Positions 36,022 through 45,208 of a stretch of DNA of 64,000 bases are shown piece by piece. The DNA is taken from contig CANMEQ010000004.1 in assembly GCA_947497065.1 (NCBI GenBank), positions 62,001-126,000 of the forward strand, read 5' to 3'. The translations under genes were made by a program, and so were the position numbers. Within the stretch, counting starts at the first letter, position 1; each line of letters starts with the position of its first letter. Source of the stretch: an uncultured Paracoccaceae bacterium (GTDB lineage: Bacteria > Pseudomonadota > Alphaproteobacteria > Rhodobacterales > Rhodobacteraceae). Below the pieces are notes generated by a model that ran no database searches, was not told the DNA's origin, and saw nothing but the letters and a program-made list of their open reading frames with translations.

Positions 36022-36191
36022 ACGCAATGACACATCTGCCACAACCAATCGCCGCAACGACACGTCCGCAAATTGCAACTTACGATGCGCGAGATCTTGT
36101 CCAGGCCGGGACGCAAGCATCTATCGTTTTGGATGATCAAACTTACTATCTGCGGATCACACGCGCAGGGAAATTGATCCTAACCAAATAG
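36018..36191 (+). CDS. hemP: Hemin uptake protein HemP
   Basis: 57-aa HemP family protein. The family signature is the C-terminal YYLRITRAGKLILTK (residues 43-57). HemP is iron-regulated and linked to expression of haem uptake genes; in some proteobacteria it activates the haem receptor gene. The usual companions (TonB-dependent receptor, hmuSTUV) are not adjacent: an ABC sugar importer lies on one side and a peptide importer on the other. I could not assign a Fur, Irr or RirA site in the 139 nt before the upstream ORF. Confidence 0.88.
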   Translation: MNAMTHLPQPIAATTRPQIATYDARDLVQAGTQASIVLDDQTYYLRITRAGKLILTK

Positions 36192-36286
36192 GGAGTTGCG
36201 GCACAATTCCCGTGCCACTCAAACCGTCAATCAATCGAGATTTTCACCCAAATCGGATCGCTCTACCGAGCCCATTTTTCAAAATG

Positions 36287-36316
36287 AAAAAGCCCCGTCA
36301 AATTGACGGGGCTTTC
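36287..36316. terminator. Bidirectional terminator between hemP and the peptide importer operon
   Basis: Stem AAAGCCCCGTCA (36289-36300) / TGACGGGGCTTT (36304-36315), 3-nt loop. On the minus strand it is followed by a run of T (complement of 36287-36291); on the plus strand by only TTT inside the stem. It ends the leftward ABC operon and probably hemP. Confidence 0.82.
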
Positions 36317-36335
36317 GTTACTTAAAGCGTTTGAT

Positions 36336-37886
36336 TTAGGCGACAGACCAACGCTCGGCCATGCGAGCGTTGTCCATTTGCCATAGGTTACCAACGGTAT
36401 CCGGGCTGTAGATCCGGTTGTTCACGGCCTGAACATAGTTCGCAAACATTGGGACCAACACACCACCTTCATCACGCAGAATTTGCTGCATTTCGAAGTA
36501 CTGAGACTGACGCTTGTCGCTGTCCAACTCGGCGCGTGCGGTAAGCAGAAGCTCTTGGAAGCGGGCGCTATCGTCACTATCCCACTGGCTGTCGTTCCAA
36601 GGAACACCGGCCTCGTAAGCGGTAGAGAACATCCAGTCTTCCGTCGCACGGCCAGACCAGTAGCAAGCGCAGAACGGCTTGTTCAACCAGACGTTGGACC
36701 AGTAGCCATCTGCTGGTTCCTGAACAACGTTGATATTGATGCCGCCAGCTGCAGCAGACGCTTGGAACAACTGACCAGCATCAACTGCACCCTCGAATGC
36801 CGCGTTAGACGCTGAGAACTCGATGTCCAAGCTGTCGAGACCCGCTTGTTGCAGGTAGTATTTGGACTGATCGGGATCATACTCCAACTGTTCCATTTCG
36901 GCGTGGTAATACTGGTTTGCAGGCCCGATTGGCGTATCGTTACCGACGGCACCGTGACCCAAAAGAATTTTGTCGACCATTTCCTGACGGTTGATACCGT
37001 ATTTGATAGCCTTGCGCACGTTAACGTCGTTGTAAGGCGAAACATCTGTGAGCATTGGCATCGAGTAATGTTGGTTACCCGTCACTTCTTGAATGCGCAA
37101 AGCAGGGTTCGCTTTCAGCAAGCTTTCCGTTTTGAAATCAATCCGGTTGATCGTGTCGACTTGGCCGGTCATCAACGCGTTCATACGCGCTGTGTTATCG
37201 TTGATCGCGATGAACTCAACTTCTGCGAAAAAGCCGGCGCTGTCTCCTTTGTAGTGATCCGCATAACGGCTGGCTGTCATACGCACGCCGGGATCAAAGC
37301 TTTCAACCTTGTAGAGACCCGTACCAATACCTTGCGCAATCGCCTCTTCGATCTGGCCAGCAGGATACATCACGATGTGATAGTCAGACATCAAATACGG
37401 GAAGTCGGCGTTACCGGAGGCAAGAACGAATTCAACTTGGTGTTCGCCCAGCTTGTTCATCTCAGAGATAGCTTCGACGATCGGCTTTGCAGCGGACTTA
37501 GACTCTTCGCCAACGTGCATTTGAAGTGATTCAATCACATCATCCGCGCCGAATGGTTTTCCATTGTGGAATGTTACGCCTTGGCGGAGGTTAAATGTCC
37601 ATGTTTTAGCATCGGCAGATGCTTCCCAGCTTTCCGCCAATTCGCCAACAAGCGAACCATCAGCTGCAACTTCGGTAAGGCAATCGAAAACTGTGCCGTG
37701 GCACGCAGCGATCATAAAGATGTCAGAATGCGTCCGCGCATCCCAGCTATCTGAAGTGTTCGCGCCACCCAAACCGGCAGTTAGTTTACCACCTGCTGTT
37801 TGCGCCCGAAGCGGCATACCCGACGCCGCGAGGACACCCGCCGCTGCACCAGTTTGCAGCAAACCACGTCTGCTAATTCCATACAT
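36336..37886 (-). CDS. Peptide ABC transporter substrate-binding protein (Tat-exported)
   Basis: 516 aa, SBP family 5 (DppA/OppA-like). Twin-arginine signal peptide MYGISRRGLLQTGAAAG with cleavage near LRAQ. Family features: SWEASADAKTWTFNLRQGVTFHNGKPFGADDV (split here by position 75-105) and VNVRKAIKYGINRQEM-like region near 285. It captures peptides or other nickel/opine-like ligands for the two permeases upstream in the operon; 46-nt gap after the ATPase gene. Export by Tat implies folding in the cytoplasm first, which is common for roseobacter family 5 proteins. Confidence 0.9.
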   Translation of the reverse strand: MYGISRRGLLQTGAAAGVLAASGMPLRAQTAGGKLTAGLGGANTSDSWDARTHSDIFMIAACHGTVFDCLTEVAADGSLVGELAESWEASADAKTWTFNLRQGVTFHNGKPFGADDVIESLQMHVGEESKSAAKPIVEAISEMNKLGEHQVEFVLASGNADFPYLMSDYHIVMYPAGQIEEAIAQGIGTGLYKVESFDPGVRMTASRYADHYKGDSAGFFAEVEFIAINDNTARMNALMTGQVDTINRIDFKTESLLKANPALRIQEVTGNQHYSMPMLTDVSPYNDVNVRKAIKYGINRQEMVDKILLGHGAVGNDTPIGPANQYYHAEMEQLEYDPDQSKYYLQQAGLDSLDIEFSASNAAFEGAVDAGQLFQASAAAGGININVVQEPADGYWSNVWLNKPFCACYWSGRATEDWMFSTAYEAGVPWNDSQWDSDDSARFQELLLTARAELDSDKRQSQYFEMQQILRDEGGVLVPMFANYVQAVNNRIYSPDTVGNLWQMDNARMAERWSVA

Positions 37887-37931
37887 ATTAGTACTCCCTG
37901 AAGTTATGACGCTTATCCTACGCCGATTCGG

Positions 37932-39575
37932 TTACATCTTATCAACTGCGGCATCGCCAATGTTGTCGACACCCCGTTCTTTAAGCAGATCATTCAACCA
38001 ATCGGGGTCCATTTCAGGCACCGAGCTGAGCAAAAGATCTGTGTAGGCATGATGTGGCGGAGTGAACATTTCGACCTTAGGCCCTTGTTCCACCACTTTG
38101 CCATTCTTCATTACCACAACTTCATCGGCGATAGATTTCACCGTTGCGAGATCATGAGTAATGAACATGTACGACAAGCCCAGCTTATCTTGCAGATCAG
38201 CAAGCAGTCGCAGAATCCCTTCAGCAACCAACTGATCCAACGCGGAGGTTACTTCGTCGCAGATGATAAATTTCGGTTCTGCGGCCAATGCACGCGCAAT
38301 CCCGATACGTTGTTTCTGACCGCCGGAAAGCTCAGACGGTAAGCGGTTGTAATATTTTGATGGCTCTAGCTCGATCTGGTCGAGGAGCTCATTCACACGC
38401 TCGCGCCGTTTAGCCCCCTTTAAGCCGCCGTAAAATTCTACAGGGCGCCCAATGATTTGACCGATGGTCTTACGGGGATTTAGGGCCGTATCGGCCATTT
38501 GATAGATCATCTGCGCTTGGCGCAATTGGTCCTTGGTCCGTTTCCGGTAGTCCGATGGAAGCGGTTGGCCGTCGAACGCAATCTCTCCCATTCGTGGAGG
38601 TAAAAGGCCCGTAATGCAGCGAGCTGTTGTAGATTTCCCCGACCCGGATTCACCAACAACGGCTACCGTTCGGCCGGCATGAATATCAAAGCTGACATCG
38701 TGCAAAACGTCAGTGGTGCCATAGGCCGCGGTTACACCACGGACGGAAACAACGGGAACGGCACCCTTTTCAACAGGTGGTTTTTCAGGGCGCTGAAATT
38801 CTCGGACAGCCCACAAGGATTTTGTGTAGTCCTCTTTTGGGGCAGAAAGCATCGTCCGCGTATCAGATTCTTCAACCTCGTCTCCGCGCAACAGAACTTT
38901 GATTTTGTCAGCCATCTGGGCAACGACAGCAAGATCGTGAGTGATGTAAATCGCAGCGGTATCAAATTCTTCGACAATTTCGCGGATCGAAGCAAGAACT
39001 TCGATTTGTGTGGTCACATCCAACGCCGTGGTCGGTTCGTCAAAAATGATAAGGTCTGGACGGCATGACATTGCCATCGCCGTCATCGCGCGCTGCAACT
39101 GCCCGCCAGAGACCTGATGCGGATATCGGAAGCCAATCTCGTCTGGGTTGGGCAGTCGAAGTTTACGATAAAGTTCTATCCCATCTTCAACACTTGTTCC
39201 GCGATTGGACACACCGTGCTGAACGGGGCCTTCAGTGTGTTGATCAATCAATTTGTGCGCAGGGTTGAAGGACGCTGCAGCAGACTGAGCAACATATGCG
39301 ATACGTTTGCCCAAAAGCGACCGCTTCACAGCGGCGGACGCGTTCACAAGATCGACACCATCGAAATCAACAGAGCCGTCTGAAATTCGAACACCGTCGC
39401 GGGTGTACCCCATTGCAGCCAAACCGATAGTGGATTTTCCAGCACCGGATTCGCCAATCAGACCAAGAACTTCGCCCTTCTTGAGTTCAAGATCCACGCC
39501 ATTGATGATTGGGTTCCAAGTTTCGTCAGAACGGCCCTCAATTTTGAGACCTTTTATTGTGAGAAGGTTCGTCAT
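37932..39575 (-). CDS. Peptide ABC transporter double ATP-binding protein (DppD-DppF fusion)
   Basis: 547 aa with two complete nucleotide-binding domains in one chain. First: Walker A GESGAGKST (41-49), signature SGGQLQRA, FDEPTTALD. Second: Walker A GESGSGKST (about 309), signature LSGGQKQRI, CDEVTSALDQLV. Fused OppD-OppF-type proteins are common in Alphaproteobacteria (GsiA-type). It overlaps the DppC-like permease by ATGA. Confidence 0.93.
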   Translation of the reverse strand: MTNLLTIKGLKIEGRSDETWNPIINGVDLELKKGEVLGLIGESGAGKSTIGLAAMGYTRDGVRISDGSVDFDGVDLVNASAAVKRSLLGKRIAYVAQSAAASFNPAHKLIDQHTEGPVQHGVSNRGTSVEDGIELYRKLRLPNPDEIGFRYPHQVSGGQLQRAMTAMAMSCRPDLIIFDEPTTALDVTTQIEVLASIREIVEEFDTAAIYITHDLAVVAQMADKIKVLLRGDEVEESDTRTMLSAPKEDYTKSLWAVREFQRPEKPPVEKGAVPVVSVRGVTAAYGTTDVLHDVSFDIHAGRTVAVVGESGSGKSTTARCITGLLPPRMGEIAFDGQPLPSDYRKRTKDQLRQAQMIYQMADTALNPRKTIGQIIGRPVEFYGGLKGAKRRERVNELLDQIELEPSKYYNRLPSELSGGQKQRIGIARALAAEPKFIICDEVTSALDQLVAEGILRLLADLQDKLGLSYMFITHDLATVKSIADEVVVMKNGKVVEQGPKVEMFTPPHHAYTDLLLSSVPEMDPDWLNDLLKERGVDNIGDAAVDKM

Positions 39576-40774
39576 TCTTTCAGCCCCGATGATTTATGCA
39601 GCATCCAGTCGACTACAAAGTTCACACCGACGGTGAGCAAAGCAATTGCGCCAGCCGCCAACAGTGGCGCTACAGCTGCGGTTGGTGCGAAGGCCGCAAA
39701 GTTGATGAAGGGCGCGAGATCTCGGACCATGGTACCCCAGTCTGCCAGGGGCGGTTGAATGCCGACACCCAAGAAGGAAAGCGCTGCAATCGTTAGGAAA
39801 ACAAAACAGAACCGCAAACCGAACTCGGCCAAAAGCGGCGCCATCGCGTTGGGCAGGATCTCTTTGAAGACAAGGTATCCAAGCCCTTCCCCGCGCAATT
39901 TCGCGGCTTCGATGTAATCCATGACGACAATGTTTAAACCAACAGCGCGCGCCAAACGATACACACGCGTGCTGTCAATCATTGCAATGATCAGGATCAT
40001 GAAGATCGTCAAAGGTACGCCAAGCTCATTTGCCCAAACGCTTGCAATCGTCATAAGAAGCAGCGCGAAAATAAGGGATGGGATGGCCATCAACACGTCC
40101 ACGCCGCGTGATAAAAGCTGATCAAGCCAGCCTTGTAGCGTTGCAGCAAGGAAGCCAAGCGACCCGCCAATAAAAAAAGCTAGGCAAGTTGTGATAAACG
40201 CAATGCCAACTGTGTTTTGCGCGCCATAAATCAACCGGCTCAGAATATCGCGGCCGATCTGATCGGTCCCAAGCGGATATTCTGGGTTCCCGCCCAAAGC
40301 CGGATCACCCCCCGCAACAACATTTGCAGCGCCTAGAATTTCAGCCTGACCATAGGGTGCTATGGCCCCCGCGAATATTGCGAGAAACGAATACAGGATG
40401 ATAACGAGAATTCCGAACGAGGCTGTTAGCGGCATAGAACGGAACAGTTTACGAGTACCCGCCGTTCCAACTGTTCTGCCGAGGAGACGGAAAAGGTAGG
40501 CCGCGATCGATGCGATAATCAGACCTTGAACAGCCCATCGAAAAAACACGACGCCTGCATTTGGTACGCCCGTGTCCAACGTCTTTGGCTGGAAATAGTA
40601 CCAAACAGCCCAGATCAAAAGTGCGGCGCCCAGGACAAAACCAAATGCCTCACCGTACCCCATATCGCGAAACTTCGGAGCATCGTTGGTGACTTTCTGA
40701 CCCACGAAACGAAAAATATAAGCGCCCACGCACAGCGCGACTAGAATGATTGCAGCGACGGTAAAGCCATTCAT
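39572..40774 (-). CDS. Peptide ABC transporter permease (DppC-like) with N-terminal membrane extension
   Basis: 400 aa against about 280-300 for typical DppC. The canonical part starts near residue 120 (SFGILVIILYSFLAIFAG) and includes YPLGTDQIGRDILSRLIYG and the EAA loop EAAKLRGEGLGYLVFKEILPN. The first ~115 residues add about three further hydrophobic segments (about 4-23, 44-62, 77-96). Overlaps DppB-like gene by 4 nt. The extension is real in frame: there is no internal start with a good ribosome site that I can see. Confidence 0.88.
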   Translation of the reverse strand: MNGFTVAAIILVALCVGAYIFRFVGQKVTNDAPKFRDMGYGEAFGFVLGAALLIWAVWYYFQPKTLDTGVPNAGVVFFRWAVQGLIIASIAAYLFRLLGRTVGTAGTRKLFRSMPLTASFGILVIILYSFLAIFAGAIAPYGQAEILGAANVVAGGDPALGGNPEYPLGTDQIGRDILSRLIYGAQNTVGIAFITTCLAFFIGGSLGFLAATLQGWLDQLLSRGVDVLMAIPSLIFALLLMTIASVWANELGVPLTIFMILIIAMIDSTRVYRLARAVGLNIVVMDYIEAAKLRGEGLGYLVFKEILPNAMAPLLAEFGLRFCFVFLTIAALSFLGVGIQPPLADWGTMVRDLAPFINFAAFAPTAAVAPLLAAGAIALLTVGVNFVVDWMLHKSSGLKE

Positions 40775-41757
40775 TTTGGGTGCCTCAGACGTGGGTTAGA
40801 CACGATAGACAAAATATCCGCCGTGAGGTTCAAGAGGATATAGGCTGCTGCAAAAATCAAACAGCATGCCTGAACAACAGGAATATCGCGAATTTTCACG
40901 CTGTCCACGAACAACTGACCAATCCCCGGATACACGAAAACCACCTCGACAACGACGACGCCTGTAATCAGATAGGCAAGGTTTAGTGCGATTACATTGA
41001 TGATTGGCGCCAACGCGTTCGGCAAAGCATGTTTCACAATCACCCTCATCGGTGAAAGCCCCTTCAAACGCGCCATTTCAATGTAAGGAGAAGCTAGCAG
41101 ATTAATAATTGCGGCTCGGGTCATGCGCATCATATGCGCCGTCACAACCAAGGTCAGCGTTAAAGCCGGAAGCATAGATTTCTCAAGACGTTCGGAAAAC
41201 GCCATGCCTTCGAATATGTTCGACAGGCTTGGAAAGATTGGGTTCAGAACAGCCAGAAACAAAATCAGCACATAAGCCATAAAGAATTCAGGGCTTGAGA
41301 TTGAACTCAGCGTGAAGATGTTTGCCGCGCGGTCAAATGCAGTGTTCCGATAAAGCGCAGCTAGAATGCCCAAGGTCACGGCCAATGGCACAGCGATGCA
41401 GGCCGTGACGCTTGCAAGGAACAATGTGTTCGCGAGCCTCGGCGCAATTTGGTCCGCGACAGTAACAGTGCCAGCTCCCCCAAAGTTCGCAAAGTTAAGC
41501 TGTGCAAAACTGGTCCCAAGATCCAAGGTGAGCATACCACTTAGCCACTGAAAATAGCGCACCACCATTCCCTGATCCAAACCCAGGTCTTCGCGAATTT
41601 TGGCTACAGATTCAGGGGTGGCACCTTGACCCAAAATTGCTTCAGCAAAATCACCGGGCAAAAGATTGACCGCAACGAAGATAACGATTGATACGACGAA
41701 AAGGGTAACTAGGCCGAGACCTAACCGGTGAAGAATGATCCGAAGAAGCGATGACAA
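40771..41757 (-). CDS. Peptide ABC transporter permease (DppB-like)
   Basis: 328 aa with six TM segments (first at about 9-30). Family features: LPGDFAEAILGQGATPE (about 34-50), EAA loop EMARLKGLSPMRVIVKHALPN (about 227-247) and a C-terminal VFVYPGIGQLFVDSV. First ABC gene of the operon, 75 nt downstream of the proline iminopeptidase gene on the same strand. Confidence 0.93.
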   Translation of the reverse strand: MSSLLRIILHRLGLGLVTLFVVSIVIFVAVNLLPGDFAEAILGQGATPESVAKIREDLGLDQGMVVRYFQWLSGMLTLDLGTSFAQLNFANFGGAGTVTVADQIAPRLANTLFLASVTACIAVPLAVTLGILAALYRNTAFDRAANIFTLSSISSPEFFMAYVLILFLAVLNPIFPSLSNIFEGMAFSERLEKSMLPALTLTLVVTAHMMRMTRAAIINLLASPYIEMARLKGLSPMRVIVKHALPNALAPIINVIALNLAYLITGVVVVEVVFVYPGIGQLFVDSVKIRDIPVVQACCLIFAAAYILLNLTADILSIVSNPRLRHPK

Positions 41758-41832
41758 GCTGGCAAACCCCTGTTTTCCTAGAGGTAGCGTAGCGGTAATA
41801 TTTCGGCATTCAACCCGCTTTGGAAAATAGAT

Positions 41833-42819
41833 TCACTTTTTATGAAATCTTGATAGGCCAATGGTGTGCATTGTTTTCACCAACTCCGTCGAAATACCCC
41901 GTTCTGACAAAGCATGCCCCGCCTTGCCAACCATGACGAGGCGACATGAGGGCCACAATGATGCAAGTTTATAGGCCGACACCGGTGGGCAGATCATATC
42001 ATACCTGCCCTGAACAATAACGGCCGGAATATGCGAAATACGGTGAACGTTTTTTAGGATTTGTTGATCTTCGGACAAAAAACAGCCGTTGAAAAAATAG
42101 TGGTTTTCCAATCTCGCGAATGCACGGGCATATTCCGCCGGGCCAGAACCACCCGGACCTTCGTTATCAATTGATGCAAGCGCATTCTCCCAACTTGCCC
42201 AAGCACGGGCATATCGGGTTTCTATGCTCAAGTTTCCAGAGAATAATCTGCGGTGATAGGCGGCGATGATATCGTGGCGTTCATCTTCAGGTACCAAACC
42301 TGAAAAAGACTGCCATAGATCTGGCCAAAACGCACCGGCGCCACCTTGATAGAACCAATCAAGCTCCCTGCGCGTCGACAGAAACACGCCTCGCAACACT
42401 AAATGCGTGACCCACTCCGGATGTGCTTGGGCGTAGATCAACGCCAAGGTTGCGCCCCAGCTTCCGCCGAAAACGATCCAGTCCTCTACCCCTAGGGTTT
42501 TTCTTATCAGCTCGATATCATCGACTAAATGCCATGTGGTGTTTTCTGAAACACTGGCGTGAGGGCGTGATCGGCCGCATCCACGTTGATCAAACAGAAT
42601 GATACGATAAACTGCTGGATCAAAATAGCGGCGCATCATTGGGCTACAGCCTCCACCAGGTCCGCCATGCAAAACAACAACAGGCAAACCGTTCGGGTTT
42701 CCACATTGCTCTACGTAGATCGAATGACCGTCGCCCACATCCAACATTCGCTGGTCAAACGGGTCAATTGAGGGGAAAAGATGCGACCCCGCGCGGTTTT
42801 GTCCTGAGACCTTGTCCAT
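41833..42819 (-). CDS. pip: Proline iminopeptidase (prolyl aminopeptidase)
   Basis: α/β-hydrolase (MEROPS S33) that removes N-terminal proline from peptides in the cytosol. 328 aa. Oxyanion-hole motif HGGPGGGCSP (about 50-59), FDQRGCGRSRPH (about 75), nucleophile elbow GGSWGATLAL (about 109-118), and the final catalytic His in GKAGHALS. I chose the ATG at 42819 (MDKVSG) over 42846. Lying upstream of a peptide importer on the same strand, it could process the imported peptides. Confidence 0.93.
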   Translation of the reverse strand: MDKVSGQNRAGSHLFPSIDPFDQRMLDVGDGHSIYVEQCGNPNGLPVVVLHGGPGGGCSPMMRRYFDPAVYRIILFDQRGCGRSRPHASVSENTTWHLVDDIELIRKTLGVEDWIVFGGSWGATLALIYAQAHPEWVTHLVLRGVFLSTRRELDWFYQGGAGAFWPDLWQSFSGLVPEDERHDIIAAYHRRLFSGNLSIETRYARAWASWENALASIDNEGPGGSGPAEYARAFARLENHYFFNGCFLSEDQQILKNVHRISHIPAVIVQGRYDMICPPVSAYKLASLWPSCRLVMVGKAGHALSERGISTELVKTMHTIGLSRFHKK

Positions 42820-42893
42820 AAACGACCTATATAGCGCATTATACACGATGCCCAGAAAACGGCCGGGCGTTGATCAACCTTTCGGAGACCCAA

Positions 42894-43640
42894 ATGCAAA
42901 AAACTCAAACGACAGTCGACCCAAGCGAAGTCGCCAAGTTCGAAGCAATGGCCGCAGAATGGTGGGATCTTGAGGGGAAGTTCAAGCCCTTACACATGTT
43001 GAATCCGACGCGACTGGATTACATTTCAACCCAGATCGCGTCCGAATTTGATCGTGATCTGACAGCCTCCCTTCCATTTGAAGGACTACGCATTCTTGAT
43101 ATTGGATGCGGTGGAGGATTGTTGTGCGAACCGATGGCCCGTTTAGGTGCGGAAATCGTTGGGGCCGATGCTGCGGCAGGCAATATACCTGTGGCTCAAG
43201 TTCATGCAGAACAATCTGGGTTGGACATCGACTACAGACATACAACAGCAGAGGATTTGGCTGCGGCAGGGGAGCAATTTGACGTTGTCCTGAATATGGA
43301 AGTGGTCGAGCATGTCGCCGATCCTCTATCCTACCTGACGGCTTGCCAACACCTACTCAAACCAAACGGGTTGCACATTTGCTCAACGATAAACCGAAAC
43401 CCGATAAGTTTCGCGATGGCGATTGTCGGGGCAGAGTTTGTGATGCGTTGGTTGCCAAAGGGCACGCACCAATTTGAAAAATTCATTACACCGGACGAAT
43501 TGTTCGACCTTTTGAGACAGGCCGGCCTGAACCCAGTCGACCGCAAAGGGTTCAAGTTCGACTTCTTAGGGTGGAGTTGGTCAATTTCTGATCGCGACCT
43601 TTCCGTCAATTATGTTACGGCGGCACTCAAGCCGGACTAG
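42894..43640 (+). CDS. ubiG: Ubiquinone biosynthesis O-methyltransferase UbiG
   Basis: SAM-dependent enzyme that performs both O-methylations of ubiquinone synthesis. 248 aa. N-terminal [26 protein letters not shown] (10-35 region) is diagnostic, with SAM motif [20 protein letters not shown] (about 64-82) and a typical [12 protein letters not shown] near 190. The ATG at 42894 follows GGAG; an in-frame ATG at 42870 has no site. Divergent from pip; 3' end overlaps the convergent marR gene by 4 nt. Confidence 0.96.
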   Translation: MQKTQTTVDPSEVAKFEAMAAEWWDLEGKFKPLHMLNPTRLDYISTQIASEFDRDLTASLPFEGLRILDIGCGGGLLCEPMARLGAEIVGADAAAGNIPVAQVHAEQSGLDIDYRHTTAEDLAAAGEQFDVVLNMEVVEHVADPLSYLTACQHLLKPNGLHICSTINRNPISFAMAIVGAEFVMRWLPKGTHQFEKFITPDELFDLLRQAGLNPVDRKGFKFDFLGWSWSISDRDLSVNYVTAALKPD

Positions 43641-44080
43641 TTATTGTCGCTTAGCTTCAGTCTTAGTTCACGCATCACGGGCAAAATTGCGCGCACTTTT
43701 TCTGTACCGATTTTATCAACGGCTTGAGCAATAATCGGTACAATCGCAGCGAGCGCAGCATCGCGCGCCGAACGACCGGCGGGACTGATCGCTACCAGTT
43801 TACGTCGCGCATCATCCCAATCCGGGCGGATATGGACAAATCCAGATGCTTCCAATTTGCGCAACGTGTTCGTCATTGCACCCCGCGTGAGATGGAAGGT
43901 CTGCGCAAGCTGCGCAGGTGTGCGCTCGGTTTGCGTATGGGCCAAATGGTTCAGGACCGAGAAATGGGAAAGCTCCATCCCGCGCGGCAATGCTTTCGCC
44001 ACGTTATTGCGCGCCAACTGATCCACCGTCAGAATTTCGCTGAAGAGTGCGACTGCTAGGCTATCTGTTTGTTGGCTCAT
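43637..44080 (-). CDS. MarR family transcriptional regulator
   Basis: 147 aa with a winged helix-turn-helix: [36 protein letters not shown] and the wing [18 protein letters not shown]. MarR regulators respond to phenolics, oxidants or other small molecules. The start at 44080 (MSQQTDS) overlaps the nitrilase-like gene by 20 nt; a start at 44110 is possible. Third gene of the grxC-nitrilase-marR unit; its targets are unknown. Confidence 0.88.
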   Translation of the reverse strand: MSQQTDSLAVALFSEILTVDQLARNNVAKALPRGMELSHFSVLNHLAHTQTERTPAQLAQTFHLTRGAMTNTLRKLEASGFVHIRPDWDDARRKLVAISPAGRSARDAALAAIVPIIAQAVDKIGTEKVRAILPVMRELRLKLSDNN

Positions 44081-44924
44081 AGGTTTCGGGGCCACTAAAT
44101 TCTCTATCATGCGTCAGTGCAGGGATGCGTTCCCGCGCTTTAGACACGTCTCTTACGTTAAGATCAACGATCGAGATGTCATGTGACATGGTAGGTTTGA
44201 CGCCTAAATCAATCAATACGTCACCCCAAGGGGCAACAATCAGGCTATGTCCCCAGGTCTGACGGGATTTTCCTGACGAGGCTTTGTGCGTCCCTGTCTG
44301 AGCTGCAGCGACGACAAAACATCCCGTTTCGATGGCCCGGGACCGAAGCAGCGTTTCCCAATGCGCGCGCCCCGTAACCGGCGAAAACGCTGACGGAACA
44401 AGCAAAACGTGCGCACCAGATTTCGCCAGCGCGCGGTGAAGGTGCGGGAACCTGATATCATAGCAGACCGTCATGCCGATCTTCGCAAAACCGATGTCTG
44501 CCAATACCGCTGCTGAGCCCGGCGCATACCCAGAAGATTCGAAATAAGTCTCAGTCTCACTGACCTGAACATCGAACATATGAATTTTATCGTATTTGGC
44601 GACAATCTCACCGTCGGGTGAAATCATAAATGATCGGTTCACAAAGCGGTTGTCAGCACCACCCTTCAATGCGAGCGAACCAATCGACACCCAAACAGAT
44701 TGATCATTCGCCACGGCACGCAGACCAGCCAATGTCGGATCATCTGCTTCATCGTGCAGTACCGCCGATTGACGCGCACGATCCATGCTCACGCAGTTGG
44801 TCACCTCAGGAGTGCAAACAAAATCTGCACCTTGACTGGCAGCAGACGCAATGAGGTCTGAGACGACGGCTAGGTTTTCCGCTGGATCGTCGGATGACGA
44901 GAGTTGAAGAAGTGCCGTTTTCAC
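44061..44924 (-). CDS. Carbon-nitrogen hydrolase, Nit1-type (deaminated glutathione amidase-like)
   Basis: 287-aa nitrilase-superfamily enzyme with catalytic triad Glu40 (CTPEVTN), Lys113 (KYDKIHMFD) and Cys154 (MTVCYDIRFP). The sequence around the Lys (KIHMFDVQV) is typical of the Nit1/NIT branch, which repairs deaminated glutathione made by transaminase side reactions. Coupled to grxC by ATGA, which fits a glutathione-related role. Confidence 0.9.
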   Translation of the reverse strand: MKTALLQLSSSDDPAENLAVVSDLIASAASQGADFVCTPEVTNCVSMDRARQSAVLHDEADDPTLAGLRAVANDQSVWVSIGSLALKGGADNRFVNRSFMISPDGEIVAKYDKIHMFDVQVSETETYFESSGYAPGSAAVLADIGFAKIGMTVCYDIRFPHLHRALAKSGAHVLLVPSAFSPVTGRAHWETLLRSRAIETGCFVVAAAQTGTHKASSGKSRQTWGHSLIVAPWGDVLIDLGVKPTMSHDISIVDLNVRDVSKARERIPALTHDREFSGPETYEPTNR

Positions 44925-45178
44925 CCGTTCAGCATGGGGTCCAGCTTACCCGCGCGCTCAAGTAAATGTAGATCATCACTTCCACCCACGTGAACGTCAT
45001 CGATGAAGATTTGCGGCACTGTTCTGCCACCATTTGCCCGCTGCATCATTTCTGCACGGCGCTCTGGCTCTGCCGATACATCAACTTCAACGAAGCTTAC
45101 GTTTTTTGAGGCAAGCAAGCGTTTCGCGGCATGGCAATAGCCACAAAGGGGGGAGGTGTAGATTTCGACGGTCGCCAT
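44921..45178 (-). CDS. grxC: Glutaredoxin 3
   Basis: 85-aa dithiol glutaredoxin that reduces disulfides with glutathione. The active site is CGYC at residues 12-15 (E. coli GrxC has CPYC), with conserved TVPQIFIDDVHVGGSDDL for glutathione binding. The Gly in place of Pro is a mild variation seen in alphaproteobacterial homologues. 30 nt after comF on the same strand. Confidence 0.95.
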   Translation of the reverse strand: MATVEIYTSPLCGYCHAAKRLLASKNVSFVEVDVSAEPERRAEMMQRANGGRTVPQIFIDDVHVGGSDDLHLLERAGKLDPMLNG

Positions 45179-45208
45179 CGGGCATTCCTTTTTCTGCTTT
45201 CGCTTAAT

